NCBI GenBank assembly: GCA_037127315.1 | Contig: JBBBDQ010001294.1 | Coordinates: 2,877,001-2,941,000, forward strand | Length of the DNA: 64,000 bases | Reading direction: 5' to 3' | Source: Ascarosepion bandense | Lineage: Eukaryota > Mollusca > Cephalopoda > Sepiida > Sepiidae | Shown: positions 54,369 to 64,000 of the stretch, one piece after another | Layout of the letters: each line of letters opens with the position of its first letter | How positions within the stretch are numbered: the stretch's first letter is position 1 | The notes under the pieces: generated by a model | What the model saw: only the letters and a program-made list of their open reading frames with translations | Databases searched by the model: none | Told to the model about the DNA's origin: nothing | Translations under genes and position numbers: made by a program

Positions 54369-54652
54369 AAGTAAGTTTGTTTAAGAGAATATCTGAAGTA
54401 CATATATATGTGTCTGTGTGTATATACATGATTGTAATTGTTTATGTAAGTGTGTGAAAATGATTGTTTAGGAGAATATCTGAATTGCATATACATATGT
54501 ATATATATATATATGTAAGAATTTCAGATGAACTATAATATATAGAAATAATTGAAGATATTTGTGCCAGAGTGATATCAGAAATTTTGAAATCAGTCAT
54601 ATTGACCAACTAATAGATGGAAAATCATGCTGAAAAGCATCTAAAAATTCCT
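54086..54652. repeat. TA/TG-rich simple-sequence region
   Basis: TA tracts at 54168-54197, 54334-54352 and 54496-54514; TG tracts at 54204-54221 and 54353-54368. The block gtttagagaatatctgaa(g/t)-like recurs at about 54375 and 54466. No gene. Confidence 0.7.
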
Positions 54653-54882
54653 GTTACTGTATTCCCTAGATCCCCACTGTTCCACAATATGCAGACTTGT
54701 GGGTGTAGGGTTACTGTATTCCCTGTGATTCCCCACCCCTGTTCCACAATATGCAGACTTGTGTGTGGGTTACTGTATTCCCTAGATCCCCACTGTTCCA
54801 CAATATGCAGACTTGTGTGTGGGTTACTGTATTCCCTAGATCCCCACTGTTCCACAATATGCAGACTTGTGTGTGGGTTACT
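54653..54882. repeat. 54-59-bp minisatellite, four units
   Basis: Units start gttactgtattccc at 54653, 54710, 54769 and 54823; a truncated fifth starts at 54877. The last two units are 54 bp and identical to my reading. Because 54 is a multiple of three, periodic frames open on both strands (YSLDPHCSTICRLVCGL), but nothing else suggests coding. Confidence 0.9.
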
Positions 54883-55039
54883 AGCAGAACTGAAGTATCG
54901 CACATGAAACAAACATGAAAACTGAATGAGGTCATCAGATCCTCATTTGCCAAAATTGACATCATATACATATTATCAAATCGTCATCAATATATATATA
55001 TATATTTATATATATGCATGTGTTTTATTTTAATCAGGT
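54883..55039. other. Unassigned sequence
   Basis: A TA tract is at about 54992-55015. Nothing else. Confidence 0.3.
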
Positions 55040-55345
55040 TCATCCAAACAAGGCAGTAACATCACTAAAACATGAGTGGTTACTGGGTTTGAAAAAATTA
55101 CAAAACAGAAACATTACTAAGGAGAAATAACAATAGAAAAGTAATCAAGAAAACAGATGATAACTCCAGGCAAGGCAGTAAAGCCACTAAGACACAAGAG
55201 ATTACTTGGTGTGAAAGAATTAGAAAACAGACACATTACTAAGGAGTGAGAACAATGGAAGAGTAATCAGGAAGACAAATGATAACCACAAGCAAGGCAG
55301 TAAAGCCATTAAGATAGAAGGTGTTACTGGGTGTAATCCTTTTAT
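55040..55345 (-). mobile_element. Family B LINE tails, tandem 122-bp units
   Basis: The 3'-terminus complement caaggcagtaa occurs at 55049, 55171 and 55293, exactly 122 bp apart. Each is followed by cactaa(a/g)aca...gttact(g/t)gg. It resembles the plus-strand tandem tails at 19.3-19.5 kb. Confidence 0.8.
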
Positions 55346-55670
55346 AAATGACAGTGAATATAACATATTTACTGAGTTATTTCTAAACAGGTTATCATGG
55401 AAATAGTTGAGTGTTCAGTAAAACCTTTTCTCCTCCCTAAAACATGATGAACCAATTGAACTAAAACAATTGGCTTCTAACTGCTAATAACTAGAATTTT
55501 TAAATAAATGTCTGGGTTGTAATTAAATTTATCTTTGATGAATTTCTTTTACTTTAAAAGCATTGTTTTTTATTTGTATTTTTTAAAAGATTTTCCTAAA
55601 ACTGCTCCAACATACCTAATGTAGAGGAAAGTGAGAGATGGTAATTACCAAAATAATTATTAATAAATAA

Positions 55671-55708
<38 letters not shown>

Positions 55709-56250
55709 TTATTTATTTTTTTACTCCCTCATGTCTTTTCTTCCTCTCTTATTATTTATTATCTTACTTATTCTTTCGTTTTCTTGTCTCTTTATTTCCC
55801 CTATCATTTTCTCTTTCTTTCAACCATTCATTCTTCTTTTCTCATCTTTCCTGAACCCTCTTTCTTTGCTTCCTCGCAATTACTGACATTGTTCATTTCA
55901 CTGGATTTTTATTTTTAATTTCATTTACTGCTTAATCAAGTGAACGAAACAATAGCAGTTAATGAATTTGTTACATTTATTTTAGCATGACACCCAAGCA
56001 CCACCGCACATGGCTTAAAGCAAATTTAACAGTGAAATTTCTCTCAAGGGAAATAGAAAAGAAAAAAAGGAAATCACTTTAAAGTTTCTAATAACTTCAA
56101 CAATTAATTTTAAACATTAATGTTTAAGAAATTCTTCATTCTTTTTAAATGGTAAAGTTAAATGATTACTACAACTACAATTTGAAAACCCTGATCCTAT
56201 TTTTACAAAAGCTTTAAACTTTGAAGTATATTAGATTTTGAACTGGAATA

Positions 56251-56251
<1 letters not shown>
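55346..56251. other. Unassigned DNA with palindromic A/T repeat
   Basis: 55661-55725 reads (AAAT)n-(AT)n-(ATTT)n and is a near-perfect palindrome. The remainder is unassigned. Confidence 0.5.

Positions 56252-56301
<50 letters not shown>
56252..56301. repeat. (TG)n microsatellite
   Basis: About 24 TG units directly upstream of LINE copy A9. Confidence 0.95.
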
Positions 56302-56305
<4 letters not shown>

Positions 56306-56665
56306 TGGCTACAGCTCTGACAAGCTTTTTTCCAGGTTCTCTGACCACATGTATTTATGCTTGCTACTAGACTAGCATTTAGGTCCCACCCTTTTACCAT
56401 CAAAATAGTTAAATGTAACTGCCTCTTCTACTCTAACAATTTATTTTCTTGCACTTCCAGTTTGTGGAACACCCTTCCATTTGCTTCCTTCCCTGATAGC
56501 TATAAGCTATAAAAGTTTAAATGGAAAGTCAATTACCATGTTCTATCTATTTGAATTCCATCTATCTCTTATTTTTCTTTAATATTCCTGTACCTTGTTT
56601 TTCCTCTCAATATAACCAGTTGAGCACCAGTCCTGCCTTGTTTGGGATGAAATAATTATAAAAAG
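56302..56665 (+). mobile_element. Jockey/CR1-like LINE 3' end, copy A9
   Basis: Starts at ttcatggctacagctctgac (the FHGFCSDEL codons). It keeps ttgtggaacacccttcc (W-LP block) and ends in cctgccttgtttgggatgaa ataat. Coding broken. Confidence 0.75.
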
Positions 56666-56689
56666 AAATATATATATGTATATATATAA

Positions 56690-57270
56690 TCATTTCACTC
56701 CAAGCAAGGCAGTTTTACTGCCACTGGTGCACAGGAGGTTACTAGGAGAAAAGTGATGAGAAAGAGGGACAAGGGTATAAGGAGTGTCAGGAAATGGGTA
56801 AGAGAAGGACGAGAATACTGGTGTGATGAGAGTGGAGTGGACAGAGAAAAGAGCATGAGGGAAAGGATTTGAGTTAGTGAGATAGGAGACTATTGAGCAT
56901 ACATTTAAATTCTTGGAGATTGTAGCTATCGAGGAAGCAATTATACGGAAGGGAATTCCACAGGCAGGAAGTGTGAGAAAAGAAGCTACTAAAGTAGAAG
57001 TTGTGGTTTCAATTTATTGGTTTCACTGTAAAAGGGTCGGACCTAGTTGCTAATCTAGCAGCTTGAGTAATTTTAGACATAGGGATCACCAGTGAGCTAA
57101 GTTCATCAAAGCAGAAACCATGAATCTATTTGTAGAAGAGACACAGGGAAGCCACATTATGCCAATGAGAGAGTGAGTGCATCTGGATTTTGTCAAGGAC
57201 CCCAAGGTGGATAGCAGGGGCACCTGACCAGATATGACAGCAGTATTCAATACACGGGTGAATGCTAATG
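56690..57270 (-). mobile_element. Jockey/CR1-like LINE 3' end, copy A10
   Basis: Minus strand, terminus complement aatcatttcactccaagcaa ggcag at 56690, running back to the CCHIWSGA-type codons (ctgaccagatatgacagcag at 57223). It faces copy A9 tail to tail across ~25 bp of TA-rich DNA. Confidence 0.8.
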
Positions 57271-57589
57271 ATTTATCTGTATATATGTAGATCAATAAGT
57301 TTATAGCTAACTAATTAAAAATTGTTTACAAGTTATTTGAAGCATGTATTAAATACCCAATTTTAGATTTCACCCAATACAAGGCATAAGAACCATTCAA
57401 GGTAGAGGGTTACCATCAGAATGGTAATGATGAAATAGAAGTGATATAGATGGAAGAGTTGGTGGTAGAAAATGAACATTATGAGCAGTGCCCGATCTAC
57501 TATAAAACTAATGTAGCTTAAACTTCAGGGCATTTAATCCTAGGGGGGCAATTGAAGCAAATTTTTCATTTTTTTTTTTATTTGGATTA
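57271..57589. other. Unassigned sequence with possible LINE-terminus trace
   Basis: 57367-57415 (atttcacccaatacaaggca taag) resembles a degraded family-A or -B end on the minus strand. Otherwise nothing. Confidence 0.35.
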
Positions 57590-57835
57590 GAGTACAGTGG
57601 ATATCATCTCAGAAAGGAGTCAAGTTTGAATTCCAATTGAATTTGTAACATTCACTTATGTGCAAATACCCTCGGAAAAAGGTTTCTTCTCCCTCCAGCT
57701 ATGGTAAAACAGATTAGGTTCTATAGCTTTAGTTTGAAAGTAATGGCAACCTTCTGCGAGAAAATCTTCTGCCTAGTCAGTAATGTTTCTTTTGAGACAT
57801 GATCACATAAGTGTGTATCACATATAGCACAACTG
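57590..57835 (+). mobile_element. tRNA-derived SINE, family S1
   Basis: Head agtacagtggatatcatctc and B-box relic caagtttgaattcc. The body contains acaaataccctcggaaaaag and gtaatggcaaccttctgcga; the tail is tgtgtatcacatatagcac. A short central deletion is present. Confidence 0.8.
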
Positions 57836-58519
57836 TTATTAAGATGAAGCCATTTAAGTGACAGAATCATGGGTTGAAGTAGCTAATGCTAGCCTTAGAA
57901 TATACTTTAATACCTATTTCATATGGCTTCAAATTCCCCTGTAATTGGTCAAATTTCTAAATTTTCTTTGGGACTTGCAGTGCCCAAACTCCTAGCTGTA
58001 TGGTCTCATTGAGCTTACCAGAATCTTTATACAGGATACATTTTGGTAGTTGGATATTTTAATTTATTGTTGCTGGTTGTGAAGGGGCCTTCATATCTGT
58101 TCAAGCTTCATGGCACCCAAAATGTAAGTCTGCTACTGATTATGAGGATAAGATGGAAATATAATGATTGACCCTTCACTTCTAGAATGTTCAGGAAAGC
58201 ATCCAGTTTGTTCCTTAAAATGGCACTTCTTTTCTCATTGTGTCCATTTTCATAGTTGATATTATTGAGTATTGGATTTTTCTTTTTTATCAATAATGCT
58301 TCCATTATTTTCATCCTTATTTTACATGTGGATATTTGTATTATCAATGAGTATGCTGTGATTAAAGTTTTGATAGGTCTCCATGTGTATTTAAATGAGA
58401 TTTAATTGAGCTATGATCAGAGAGATGTAACAAGAGTCATTTTATCAGGCATGGCGTAGTATGAACATGATCACAATGTGCTCACCATATAGGAAAGATA
58501 AAATATTCTTTTAACTCTA
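57836..58519. other. Unassigned AT-rich DNA
   Basis: No supported feature. Confidence 0.3.
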
Positions 58520-58690
58520 GATACATAAAATAAACAATACATACATTCAGTTAAAAGTAAAAATAAAACTCATTCTTGTTAATGGCTAAAAGTATAGTTG
58601 AAAAGTGCATGGACATACAAAGCATTTAGACAATTTCTACATAATTTATATCCAGAAAAGAAGAAAATTAAATAAAAACTCAACTGCAGT
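58520..58690 (+). repeat. Dispersed repeat shared with 25.9-26.1 kb
   Basis: Blocks ggctaaaagtatagttgaaa and gcatttagacaatttctaca match 25985-26065 in the same orientation. Class unknown. Confidence 0.6.
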
Positions 58691-58754
58691 ACTTTTTTAA
58701 TGAAACTTGTATAAAAACAAGATTGCTGCCCAAATACATAATTATTAAAATATT

Positions 58755-59000
58755 GCTGCCACCTATGGTATGGTGCCTCAGCTATTTACTTTGATATGAT
58801 CCAAAGAAGAATCAGCAATATTATTGGTTCAGGTCTGGCATCTTGGCTTCAGTCTCTTACCATTTTTAATTTAAGCAAAGTATTAGACTAACATGAAGAC
58901 CTCATCAATTTGATGTGGAGCTGACTAGATGTAGCCATAAGTTTGATTCTTTTCTTTTCTTGCACTTCTTGCTTATGGAACTTTTGTATCCAAAAATACA
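58755..59000 (+). mobile_element. Jockey/CR1-like LINE fragment, copy A11, degraded
   Basis: gatccaaagaagaatcagca atattattgg (QRRISNIIG codons) and ttcttgcacttcttgcttat ggaac (W-LP region) are recognisable in the right order. The middle is shortened. Confidence 0.55.
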
Positions 59001-59268
59001 CAATTCTTAAAAAAGTGCTCAATAGAAAGTAGAACAAAAAGTTTATTTAAAATTTATAACATAAGTATATTATAATATTACTATAAATAGATATTTTGTT
59101 TCAACACTTCTTGAAACTTGAAAAGACAAAAGAAATACGTCAAAAATAGCTACTTTATAATGATATTATAACATATGTATATTATAAATTTTAAAGATAT
59201 ATATATATTACATGGTGAGAGGAAAGAGCCAATGAAAACGTTCCAGATAGAAAGAGACCCCAAATTTA
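59001..59268. other. Unassigned AT-rich DNA
   Basis: Nothing recognised. Confidence 0.3.
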
Positions 59269-59585
59269 GTCAGTCAGTCAGTCAGTTAAGTGTCATGTGT
59301 GAAACACTCTTGGGCGATCATGTCTCGAAAGAGACATGATTGACTGGGCAGAAAATTATCCTGCAGTAGGTTGCCATTGCTTTCTGCGGTAGACTGGTTG
59401 CCAGCCAAGGCTATAGAACCCAATCTGTTCTATTATTTAACCCATAACTGGGGGGAAGAAAACGGATTAATACCTTTCCCAAGTGTATTTGCACGTAAGT
59501 GAATGCAACGAATTCAACTGGAATTTTAAATCGGCTCCCCGATTTTTCGTTCCAACTCGATATCCACTGCACCACAACGCACATC
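59269..59585 (-). mobile_element. tRNA-derived SINE, family S1, full-length
   Basis: From a (GTCA)n-like tail (gtcagtcagtcagttaagtg) to the head complement (ccactgcaccacaacgcaca). All S1 blocks are present. The tail inverted motif atgtctcgaaagagacat is intact. Confidence 0.9.
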
Positions 59586-60173
59586 TGGCCACATTTAGGC
59601 AGGAAGTAAAATATAGACAGATACAGATATTGGTCATGCAATGTCTGGGCTTAACAAAGAGGAAAAAGTGGGAAAATGCACAGAGGGAAGAAAGTTTGGG
59701 GATACAACAGAAGTGACAAAGAAATAAAAATTTCAAACTATGGCTGGAATTGAATTGCGGATAGATACATTTGTTCATTACATTGTACAAAATTAAATCC
59801 TTTGGCATTATTTTCTAAAAAATGATGAAATCACATACACAAATATAGGAATTATGCAAAAAGTGCAGATCTGAGGACATTTAAAAATGCGAAGACAGAA
59901 ATTCATTAGTACTATTGCTCTATTTTTATATTGAGCACCGTTTAAAATTAATGTTTTGAACATTGCAAATATTTTCTTTGTTTCTTATTCATTTGGATAT
60001 ATATATATATGCTCTCACACCCTGATTGAGCATCTGGAAGAATGGTAGACTTTGAAAAACAGTAGCTACTCTGGCATCTATGCATCATTCATTCAGCAAT
60101 GAATTAGAATACTCTTAGCTATTGGGTATGTATAATGATAATATACATGCTAAAATGTCTGCCTCCTTCTACC
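59586..60173. other. Unassigned AT-rich DNA
   Basis: Nothing recognised. Confidence 0.3.
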
Positions 60174-60330
60174 GAGCGCCCGTAGCTCAGGGGTAGAATC
60201 CTCGACTGATGCCAATTCATTTTGGTTTCAATCCTGGATAAAAAGCAATCGGCTGTCTAACCATACTGATGAGCTGTGATACAGCAAAACAGATCTGTCT
60301 TCTCTTAAGATGCTGTTTTATCTCCAAATT
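60174..60330 (+). mobile_element. tRNA-derived SINE with hammerhead, family S4, copy 2
   Basis: The head is strongly tRNA-like: gcccgtagctcaggggtaga (A box tagctcagggg) and ttggtttcaatcc (B box). The body has ggctgtctaaccatactgat followed by a hammerhead-like core. The same architecture is at 34885-35040. Its cloverleaf is incomplete, so it is not a functional tRNA gene. Confidence 0.7.
60253..60310 (+). ncRNA. Hammerhead ribozyme motif (degenerate, stem I lost)
   Basis: CTGATGA at 60266-60272 is an exact core match. Stem II gctg/cagc (60273-60276, 60282-60285) has a 5-nt loop. Then AAA replaces GAA at 60286-60288 (G12 changed). Stem III is aca/tgt with loop gatc, and C17 is at 60299 after UGU. 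Stem I does not pair beyond one base. G12 acts as general base in known hammerheads, so this copy should be inactive. Confidence 0.55.
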
Positions 60331-60671
60331 ATCTATAAATCTGCCTCATATGGAAAAATAAAACAAAAACTGCCAAAGCAATCCAATGATAATTATTTTT
60401 GTTTCTTTGCTTCTAAAACATGACTGACTTTATGGTTAATGCCAGACTTAGAATTCTCCTAGGACAGAATGTGCCACAGAACATCTGTAAATTTAATATT
60501 AACAAGCTATTTTTGATATGCCATACACTTTCTGACTGAGTTTTTCAAGTTTGGTATTTATAAAGAATTCTTTTTTAATTTTTCAGAAACTTAACGTCTT
60601 CCTAAAATCCCAGCAGGATATCAAGTTTTAGAAAGAGAATGCAAAGATTAAAATGACACACACTGGCATGT

Positions 60672-60672
<1 letters not shown>
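60331..60672. other. Unassigned sequence
   Basis: Nothing recognised. Confidence 0.3.
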
Positions 60673-60716
<44 letters not shown>

Positions 60717-60806
60717 TACATACACACACAGCTTTGTGCATATGTGCATGTATGTGTGTGTGTATGCATGTGTCTTTGTGTGTGTATCTGTACATGCATT
60801 TGTGTG
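60673..60806. repeat. (CA)n and diverged TG-rich margin
   Basis: (CA)n at 60673-60713 followed by TGTGTGTATGCATG-type sequence, which is complementary to the CA tract and could fold back. Confidence 0.9.
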
Positions 60807-60965
60807 TAGATATAAGCTGAGAAAGAAAATACCACAGTCAAATTAAATCAGTTTTCATGTAGTTATGAGTAATTATCTGCATTAAAATAAAATATTAATA
60901 TTGCCTTTACATTTAAGTGTGGATACATTTTCTCATTCCAAAATCACACTATATCTATTCAGATA

Positions 60966-60966
60966 G

Positions 60967-61010
<44 letters not shown>

Positions 61011-61021
61011 CAGACTGGAAG

Positions 61022-61068
<47 letters not shown>

Positions 61069-61122
61069 GGTATAGACAGATAAATAAATAGGAATAGACT
61101 GAGATAAAGAAATAGATAGATG

Positions 61123-61173
<51 letters not shown>

Positions 61174-61187
61174 GAACAGACTGGAAG

Positions 61188-61238
<51 letters not shown>

Positions 61239-61272
61239 GGCATAGACAGATAAATAAATAGGAATAGACTGT

Positions 61273-61329
<57 letters not shown>

Positions 61330-61435
61330 GAAGGAACAGAATGAGATAGATAGATAGATAGGAACAGAATGAGATAGATAGATAGATAAGAACAGACTGG
61401 AAGAGATAGATAGATAGATAAGAACAGACTGGAAG

Positions 61436-61466
<31 letters not shown>

Positions 61467-61503
61467 GGCATAGACAGATAAATAAATTGGAATAGACTTG
61501 ATG

Positions 61504-61554
<51 letters not shown>

Positions 61555-61564
61555 GAACAGAATG

Positions 61565-61602
<38 letters not shown>

Positions 61603-61616
61603 GAACAGACTGGAAG

Positions 61617-61661
<45 letters not shown>

Positions 61662-61662
61662 T
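60966..61662 (-). repeat. Compound (GATA)n satellite with a different linker set
   Basis: GATA blocks separated by recurring linkers: agaacagactggaagaga, ggaacagaatgaga, and aatggcatagacagataaat with aataggaatagactg. None matches the 31/51-kb linker. It generates spurious SIYL frames up to 244 codons. Confidence 0.95.
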
Positions 61663-62655
61663 TTCATTCATTTACAAGAAATGAAGAAGTGACAATATGC
61701 TTAGAATTGACTGATAGAACACTGAATGTAAGTGCCATTAAATGGAGATTAGCCATTAGGAACTTTCATCCTCTTCTATGATAATATACATGTGGCTGGC
61801 ATCAATAAAGGAATGAAAATGCTGTTAGTCAAAGAATAAATTATTACAGGAGGCACTTTTTTTTTTTAGCAGTCAATGATAACCCATGACAGATAAGGAT
61901 GGAAAATAAAGTGTAAATCTGTATAACGTTAAACAGGATATCACAGTCAAGACAACTTATCTAATGCTTTTTATGTAATAACATAAGATATTTTATTGCA
62001 ACAGCTTTTTTTTATATTTGTTTCTACAGAATTTATTTTAGGGATTTTCACATTATCGGTTATCAGCTTCTGAGTTTGTGAGGATATCAGAAGCAGGTAT
62101 CTACCACATATAATGTAAAATATATTCTAACATTATATAAATATATATATGTATAACTAAGCAGTATCCTTAGCAGTTTGTAAGGTTAATTCTATGGGGA
62201 TCAAAATCATTGAATTACGATCATCTTTTGTCTCATTTATCATCTTATCTTCTGGTTTGTAAATTGCAACATTCTAAATATGACATCCACATTTAAAAAT
62301 TAACATTGTATATCTGACTCCCTCTCCCAACAGTTAAATGTTTTACTTCCCCCATTTCCCCATTCAAATATTTTAATTTGGAAGTCAGTTGATTACGTAA
62401 CCTTGGTTTCAACTTTTCAGTATTTTCAGGCATTTTATATCAACTGAATCTTGAACATTTTTCTCTAAACATACAACAAAGATTTTCAGAACACATTACT
62501 GGAAGCTTAAAATAACTGAAATTTCAAAATAAGAGAGCAGTTTTTCAAAAATTGTAAAAACTTTTATCTGGGTTTGTACGGTCCTAAAATATATTTTCTG
62601 ATGTTTTTTATCACTGTATATTATCAGTTGTCTTAAAAAAAATTGTCTATATATA
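61663..62655. other. AT-rich DNA, no feature
   Basis: About 1 kb with no recognised repeat or coding signal. Confidence 0.3.
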
Positions 62656-62834
62656 CTTAAAAAATTTTGGATATTCTACAAATCCATGGGTAATAAATAT
62701 TTCACAGCTAAGCTACTGCTCTTCAAATCATACAACAGATATGAACTGTTGTATGATTTGGGTGTGCAGAGCAGCAGCTTAGCTGCAAAATATTTATTAC
62801 CCATGTATTTGTAGAATATCCAAATTTTTTTAAG
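62656..62834. repeat. Long hairpin (arms ~81-87 nt, loop 11 nt)
   Basis: 62656-62736 and 62748-62834 are near-perfect reverse complements. Matching blocks include ggatattctacaaatccatg / catgtatttgtagaatatcc, gggtaataaatattt / aaatatttattaccc and caaatcatacaac / gttgtatgatttg. Mismatches are few. No TA or other target duplication identified; no coding. Confidence 0.9.
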
Positions 62835-62888
62835 ATTATATTACTCTGTTATATTTAATAAAAAATTTAACATTGAATAAAAAATTTA

Positions 62889-63165
62889 AGTGAAAATAAA
62901 GACAAAAATTTCCAAAATTTGCATATTTATTTATTATGCAGGTTCTAAGCATAGTGGATGTCTTTATGTTGACATCCCTGTAACTTCTATGAAGATGGCT
63001 CATGGGAGCCTAAAGCTTAGAACCTGCATTATAAAAAATTATCCAACTGTTGGACAATTTTTCTCTTTATTTTCACCTGAAATTAAAGCCAAAATATGAT
63101 GCTTAGAATGACTCATGATTAAAGATAATAGACATCCATTGTCTGTTATATTTAACAATATATAT
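62889..63165 (+). repeat. Hairpin repeat, family H
   Basis: Arm 62889-62950 (gtgaaaataaagacaaaaat ... ttatgcaggttctaagc) pairs with 63016-63080 (gcttagaacctgcattataa ... ttttctctttattttcac), with a ~65-bp centre. The right half and its 3' flank are shared with 49858-50060. Confidence 0.75.
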
Positions 63166-63310
63166 ATATATTGTGTATTCAGGTGATAATATCTTTTATA
63201 CAAATTTTATTGAAGATGACTGTCAAGGTGGTAAATAAAAAAAATAAAAGTAATCAAAATATATTGAATTAGCTTAATCATAGTACTTTGACAGTTGTTT
63301 TCAATATATT

Positions 63311-63390
<80 letters not shown>
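63166..63390. repeat. (TA)n and (CA)n cluster
   Basis: (TA)n at 63311-63349 running into (CA)n at 63352-63388. A short TA tract is also at 63161-63171. Confidence 0.95.
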
Positions 63391-63392
<2 letters not shown>

Positions 63393-63585
63393 TATGTATA
63401 GATTTAACAGACTCGTTAATGAAATGCAAGGAATAAAAAAGATGACAAAATAATAAAACTTGCAGAGATAAGTTAATAAAGGGAATTAATTGAAACTGAG
63501 ATCACCAGAAATAGCATGGCATGTGGAATTAGAACAATCTATCCTGATAAATTAAATAATGGGTTGTGTTCAAAATTCCAACATA
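63391..63585. other. Unassigned sequence
   Basis: Nothing recognised. Confidence 0.3.
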
Positions 63586-63700
63586 TATCACCTGAAGAAG
63601 ACTGGGGCATAAAATAGCCAAAACATTGTGAATATAACAAAGATGAAGACAACAGTCTGGACAATGTAAATAACTACAATATCTCATCTAAAAAATATAG
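63586..63700 (+). mobile_element. Tail fragment of the 23.7-kb foldback/SINE family
   Basis: cacctgaagaagactgg, then atagccaaaacattgtgaat and aacaaagatgaagacaacag tctggacaatgtaaata, match the right arm at 23.7-24.1 kb and the sequence that precedes it in the SINE orientation. Confidence 0.7.
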
Positions 63701-63728
63701 ACAGAAAATTATAATATAGACAGAAAAT

Positions 63729-63763
<35 letters not shown>

Positions 63764-64000
63764 CAAAGTATAAGAATTTCATAACAACTCTTATGTTCAA
63801 AGAAATTTATAAGAAGGTGCTGAAAATTTCTTGACCTGATGGAGACACATTTAAAAAATTTTGATGTTTGGTCATTTGATTAGATTTTGAGGAGACAGCT
63901 GCAACTCTGTAACATTGGATAAATTAGCTATTTCTTTTATTTACCTGAATGATTATTTAACCACACTCTTCCCATTTTCTTCCTTCCTGTTTTGTCAAAC
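63701..64000. other. Unassigned AT-rich DNA
   Basis: TA tract at 63731-63763. The window ends in unassigned sequence. Confidence 0.3.

Noticed and set aside
54617..54971. 86-96-codon frames on both strands
   Set aside because: They arise because the 54-bp minisatellite is a multiple of three; open frames on both strands argue against coding.
60180..60250. Possible functional tRNA gene
   Set aside because: A and B boxes are present, but the acceptor and anticodon stems do not close and the sequence continues into a SINE body.
60933..61671. Open frames of 244, 238 and 170 codons on the minus strand
   Set aside because: Same GATA/TATC artefact.
1..64000. CRISPR array or bacterial-type operon
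   Set aside because: Regular repeats here are microsatellites or minisatellites with no unique equal-length spacers, and all other evidence is eukaryotic.

Overview
This window looks like gene-poor, AT-rich, repeat-dominated animal nuclear DNA, most likely from a cephalopod mollusc and probably an octopus. That assignment is inference. It rests on the mix of tRNA-derived SINEs, RTE-like and jockey/CR1-like LINE fragments, Tc1/mariner remnants and long TATC/GATA arrays, which resembles my recollection of octopus repeats. I find no host protein-coding gene, no intact rRNA gene and no intact tRNA gene. The longest open frames (482, 459 and 244 codons) are artefacts of a stop-free tetranucleotide.

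Layout. 0.1-3.8 kb is a decayed minus-strand Ty3/gypsy LTR retrotransposon: gag, protease, reverse transcriptase and a tandemly duplicated RNase H. 4.15-4.6 kb is a small element between TA tracts with a hammerhead-ribozyme-like core and a perfect 19-bp palindrome. 4.8-5.6 kb is the first of about ten RTE-like fragments. 5.9-12.9 kb holds SINEs, an old 1.8-kb dispersed repeat and AT-rich DNA. 13.0-14.2 kb is RTE sequence split by a candidate solo LTR and carrying an exact 67-bp tandem. 14.3-17.4 kb holds three SINEs and a 174-bp tandem. 17.6-27.1 kb is a nest of jockey/CR1-like LINE tails, a 366-bp TA-flanked MITE, a foldback SINE and a 5S-rRNA-like fragment joined to a SINE. 27.1-28.4 kb has two nearly identical mariner remnants head to head; the second lies between 19-bp direct repeats. 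29-30.3 kb is the inverted partner of the 7.7-9.5 kb repeat. 30.4-32.3 kb is a compound TATC satellite whose linker recurs at 51 kb. 33-44.4 kb has more RTE fragments, a SINE containing a type I hammerhead fold (34.9 kb) and a deleted Tc1-like copy. 45-50.6 kb has two full copies of a 0.5-0.6 kb repeat, a second deleted Tc1-like copy and LINE tails. 51-64 kb has satellites, minisatellites, tail-to-tail LINEs, a second hammerhead-bearing SINE (60.2 kb) and two long hairpins (62.6-63.1 kb).

How the parts relate: this is an archive of retrotransposition and DNA transposition rather than a pathway. LINE fragments plausibly supplied the machinery that moved the SINEs. SINEs, LINEs and MITEs are nested in one another. 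Several LINE families end in microsatellite tails that appear to have grown. The strongest leads are the ribozyme-bearing SINE family, the foldback mariner pair with non-mariner flanking repeats, and the 5S/SINE junction. All alignments and base pairings were done by eye; no database was searched.
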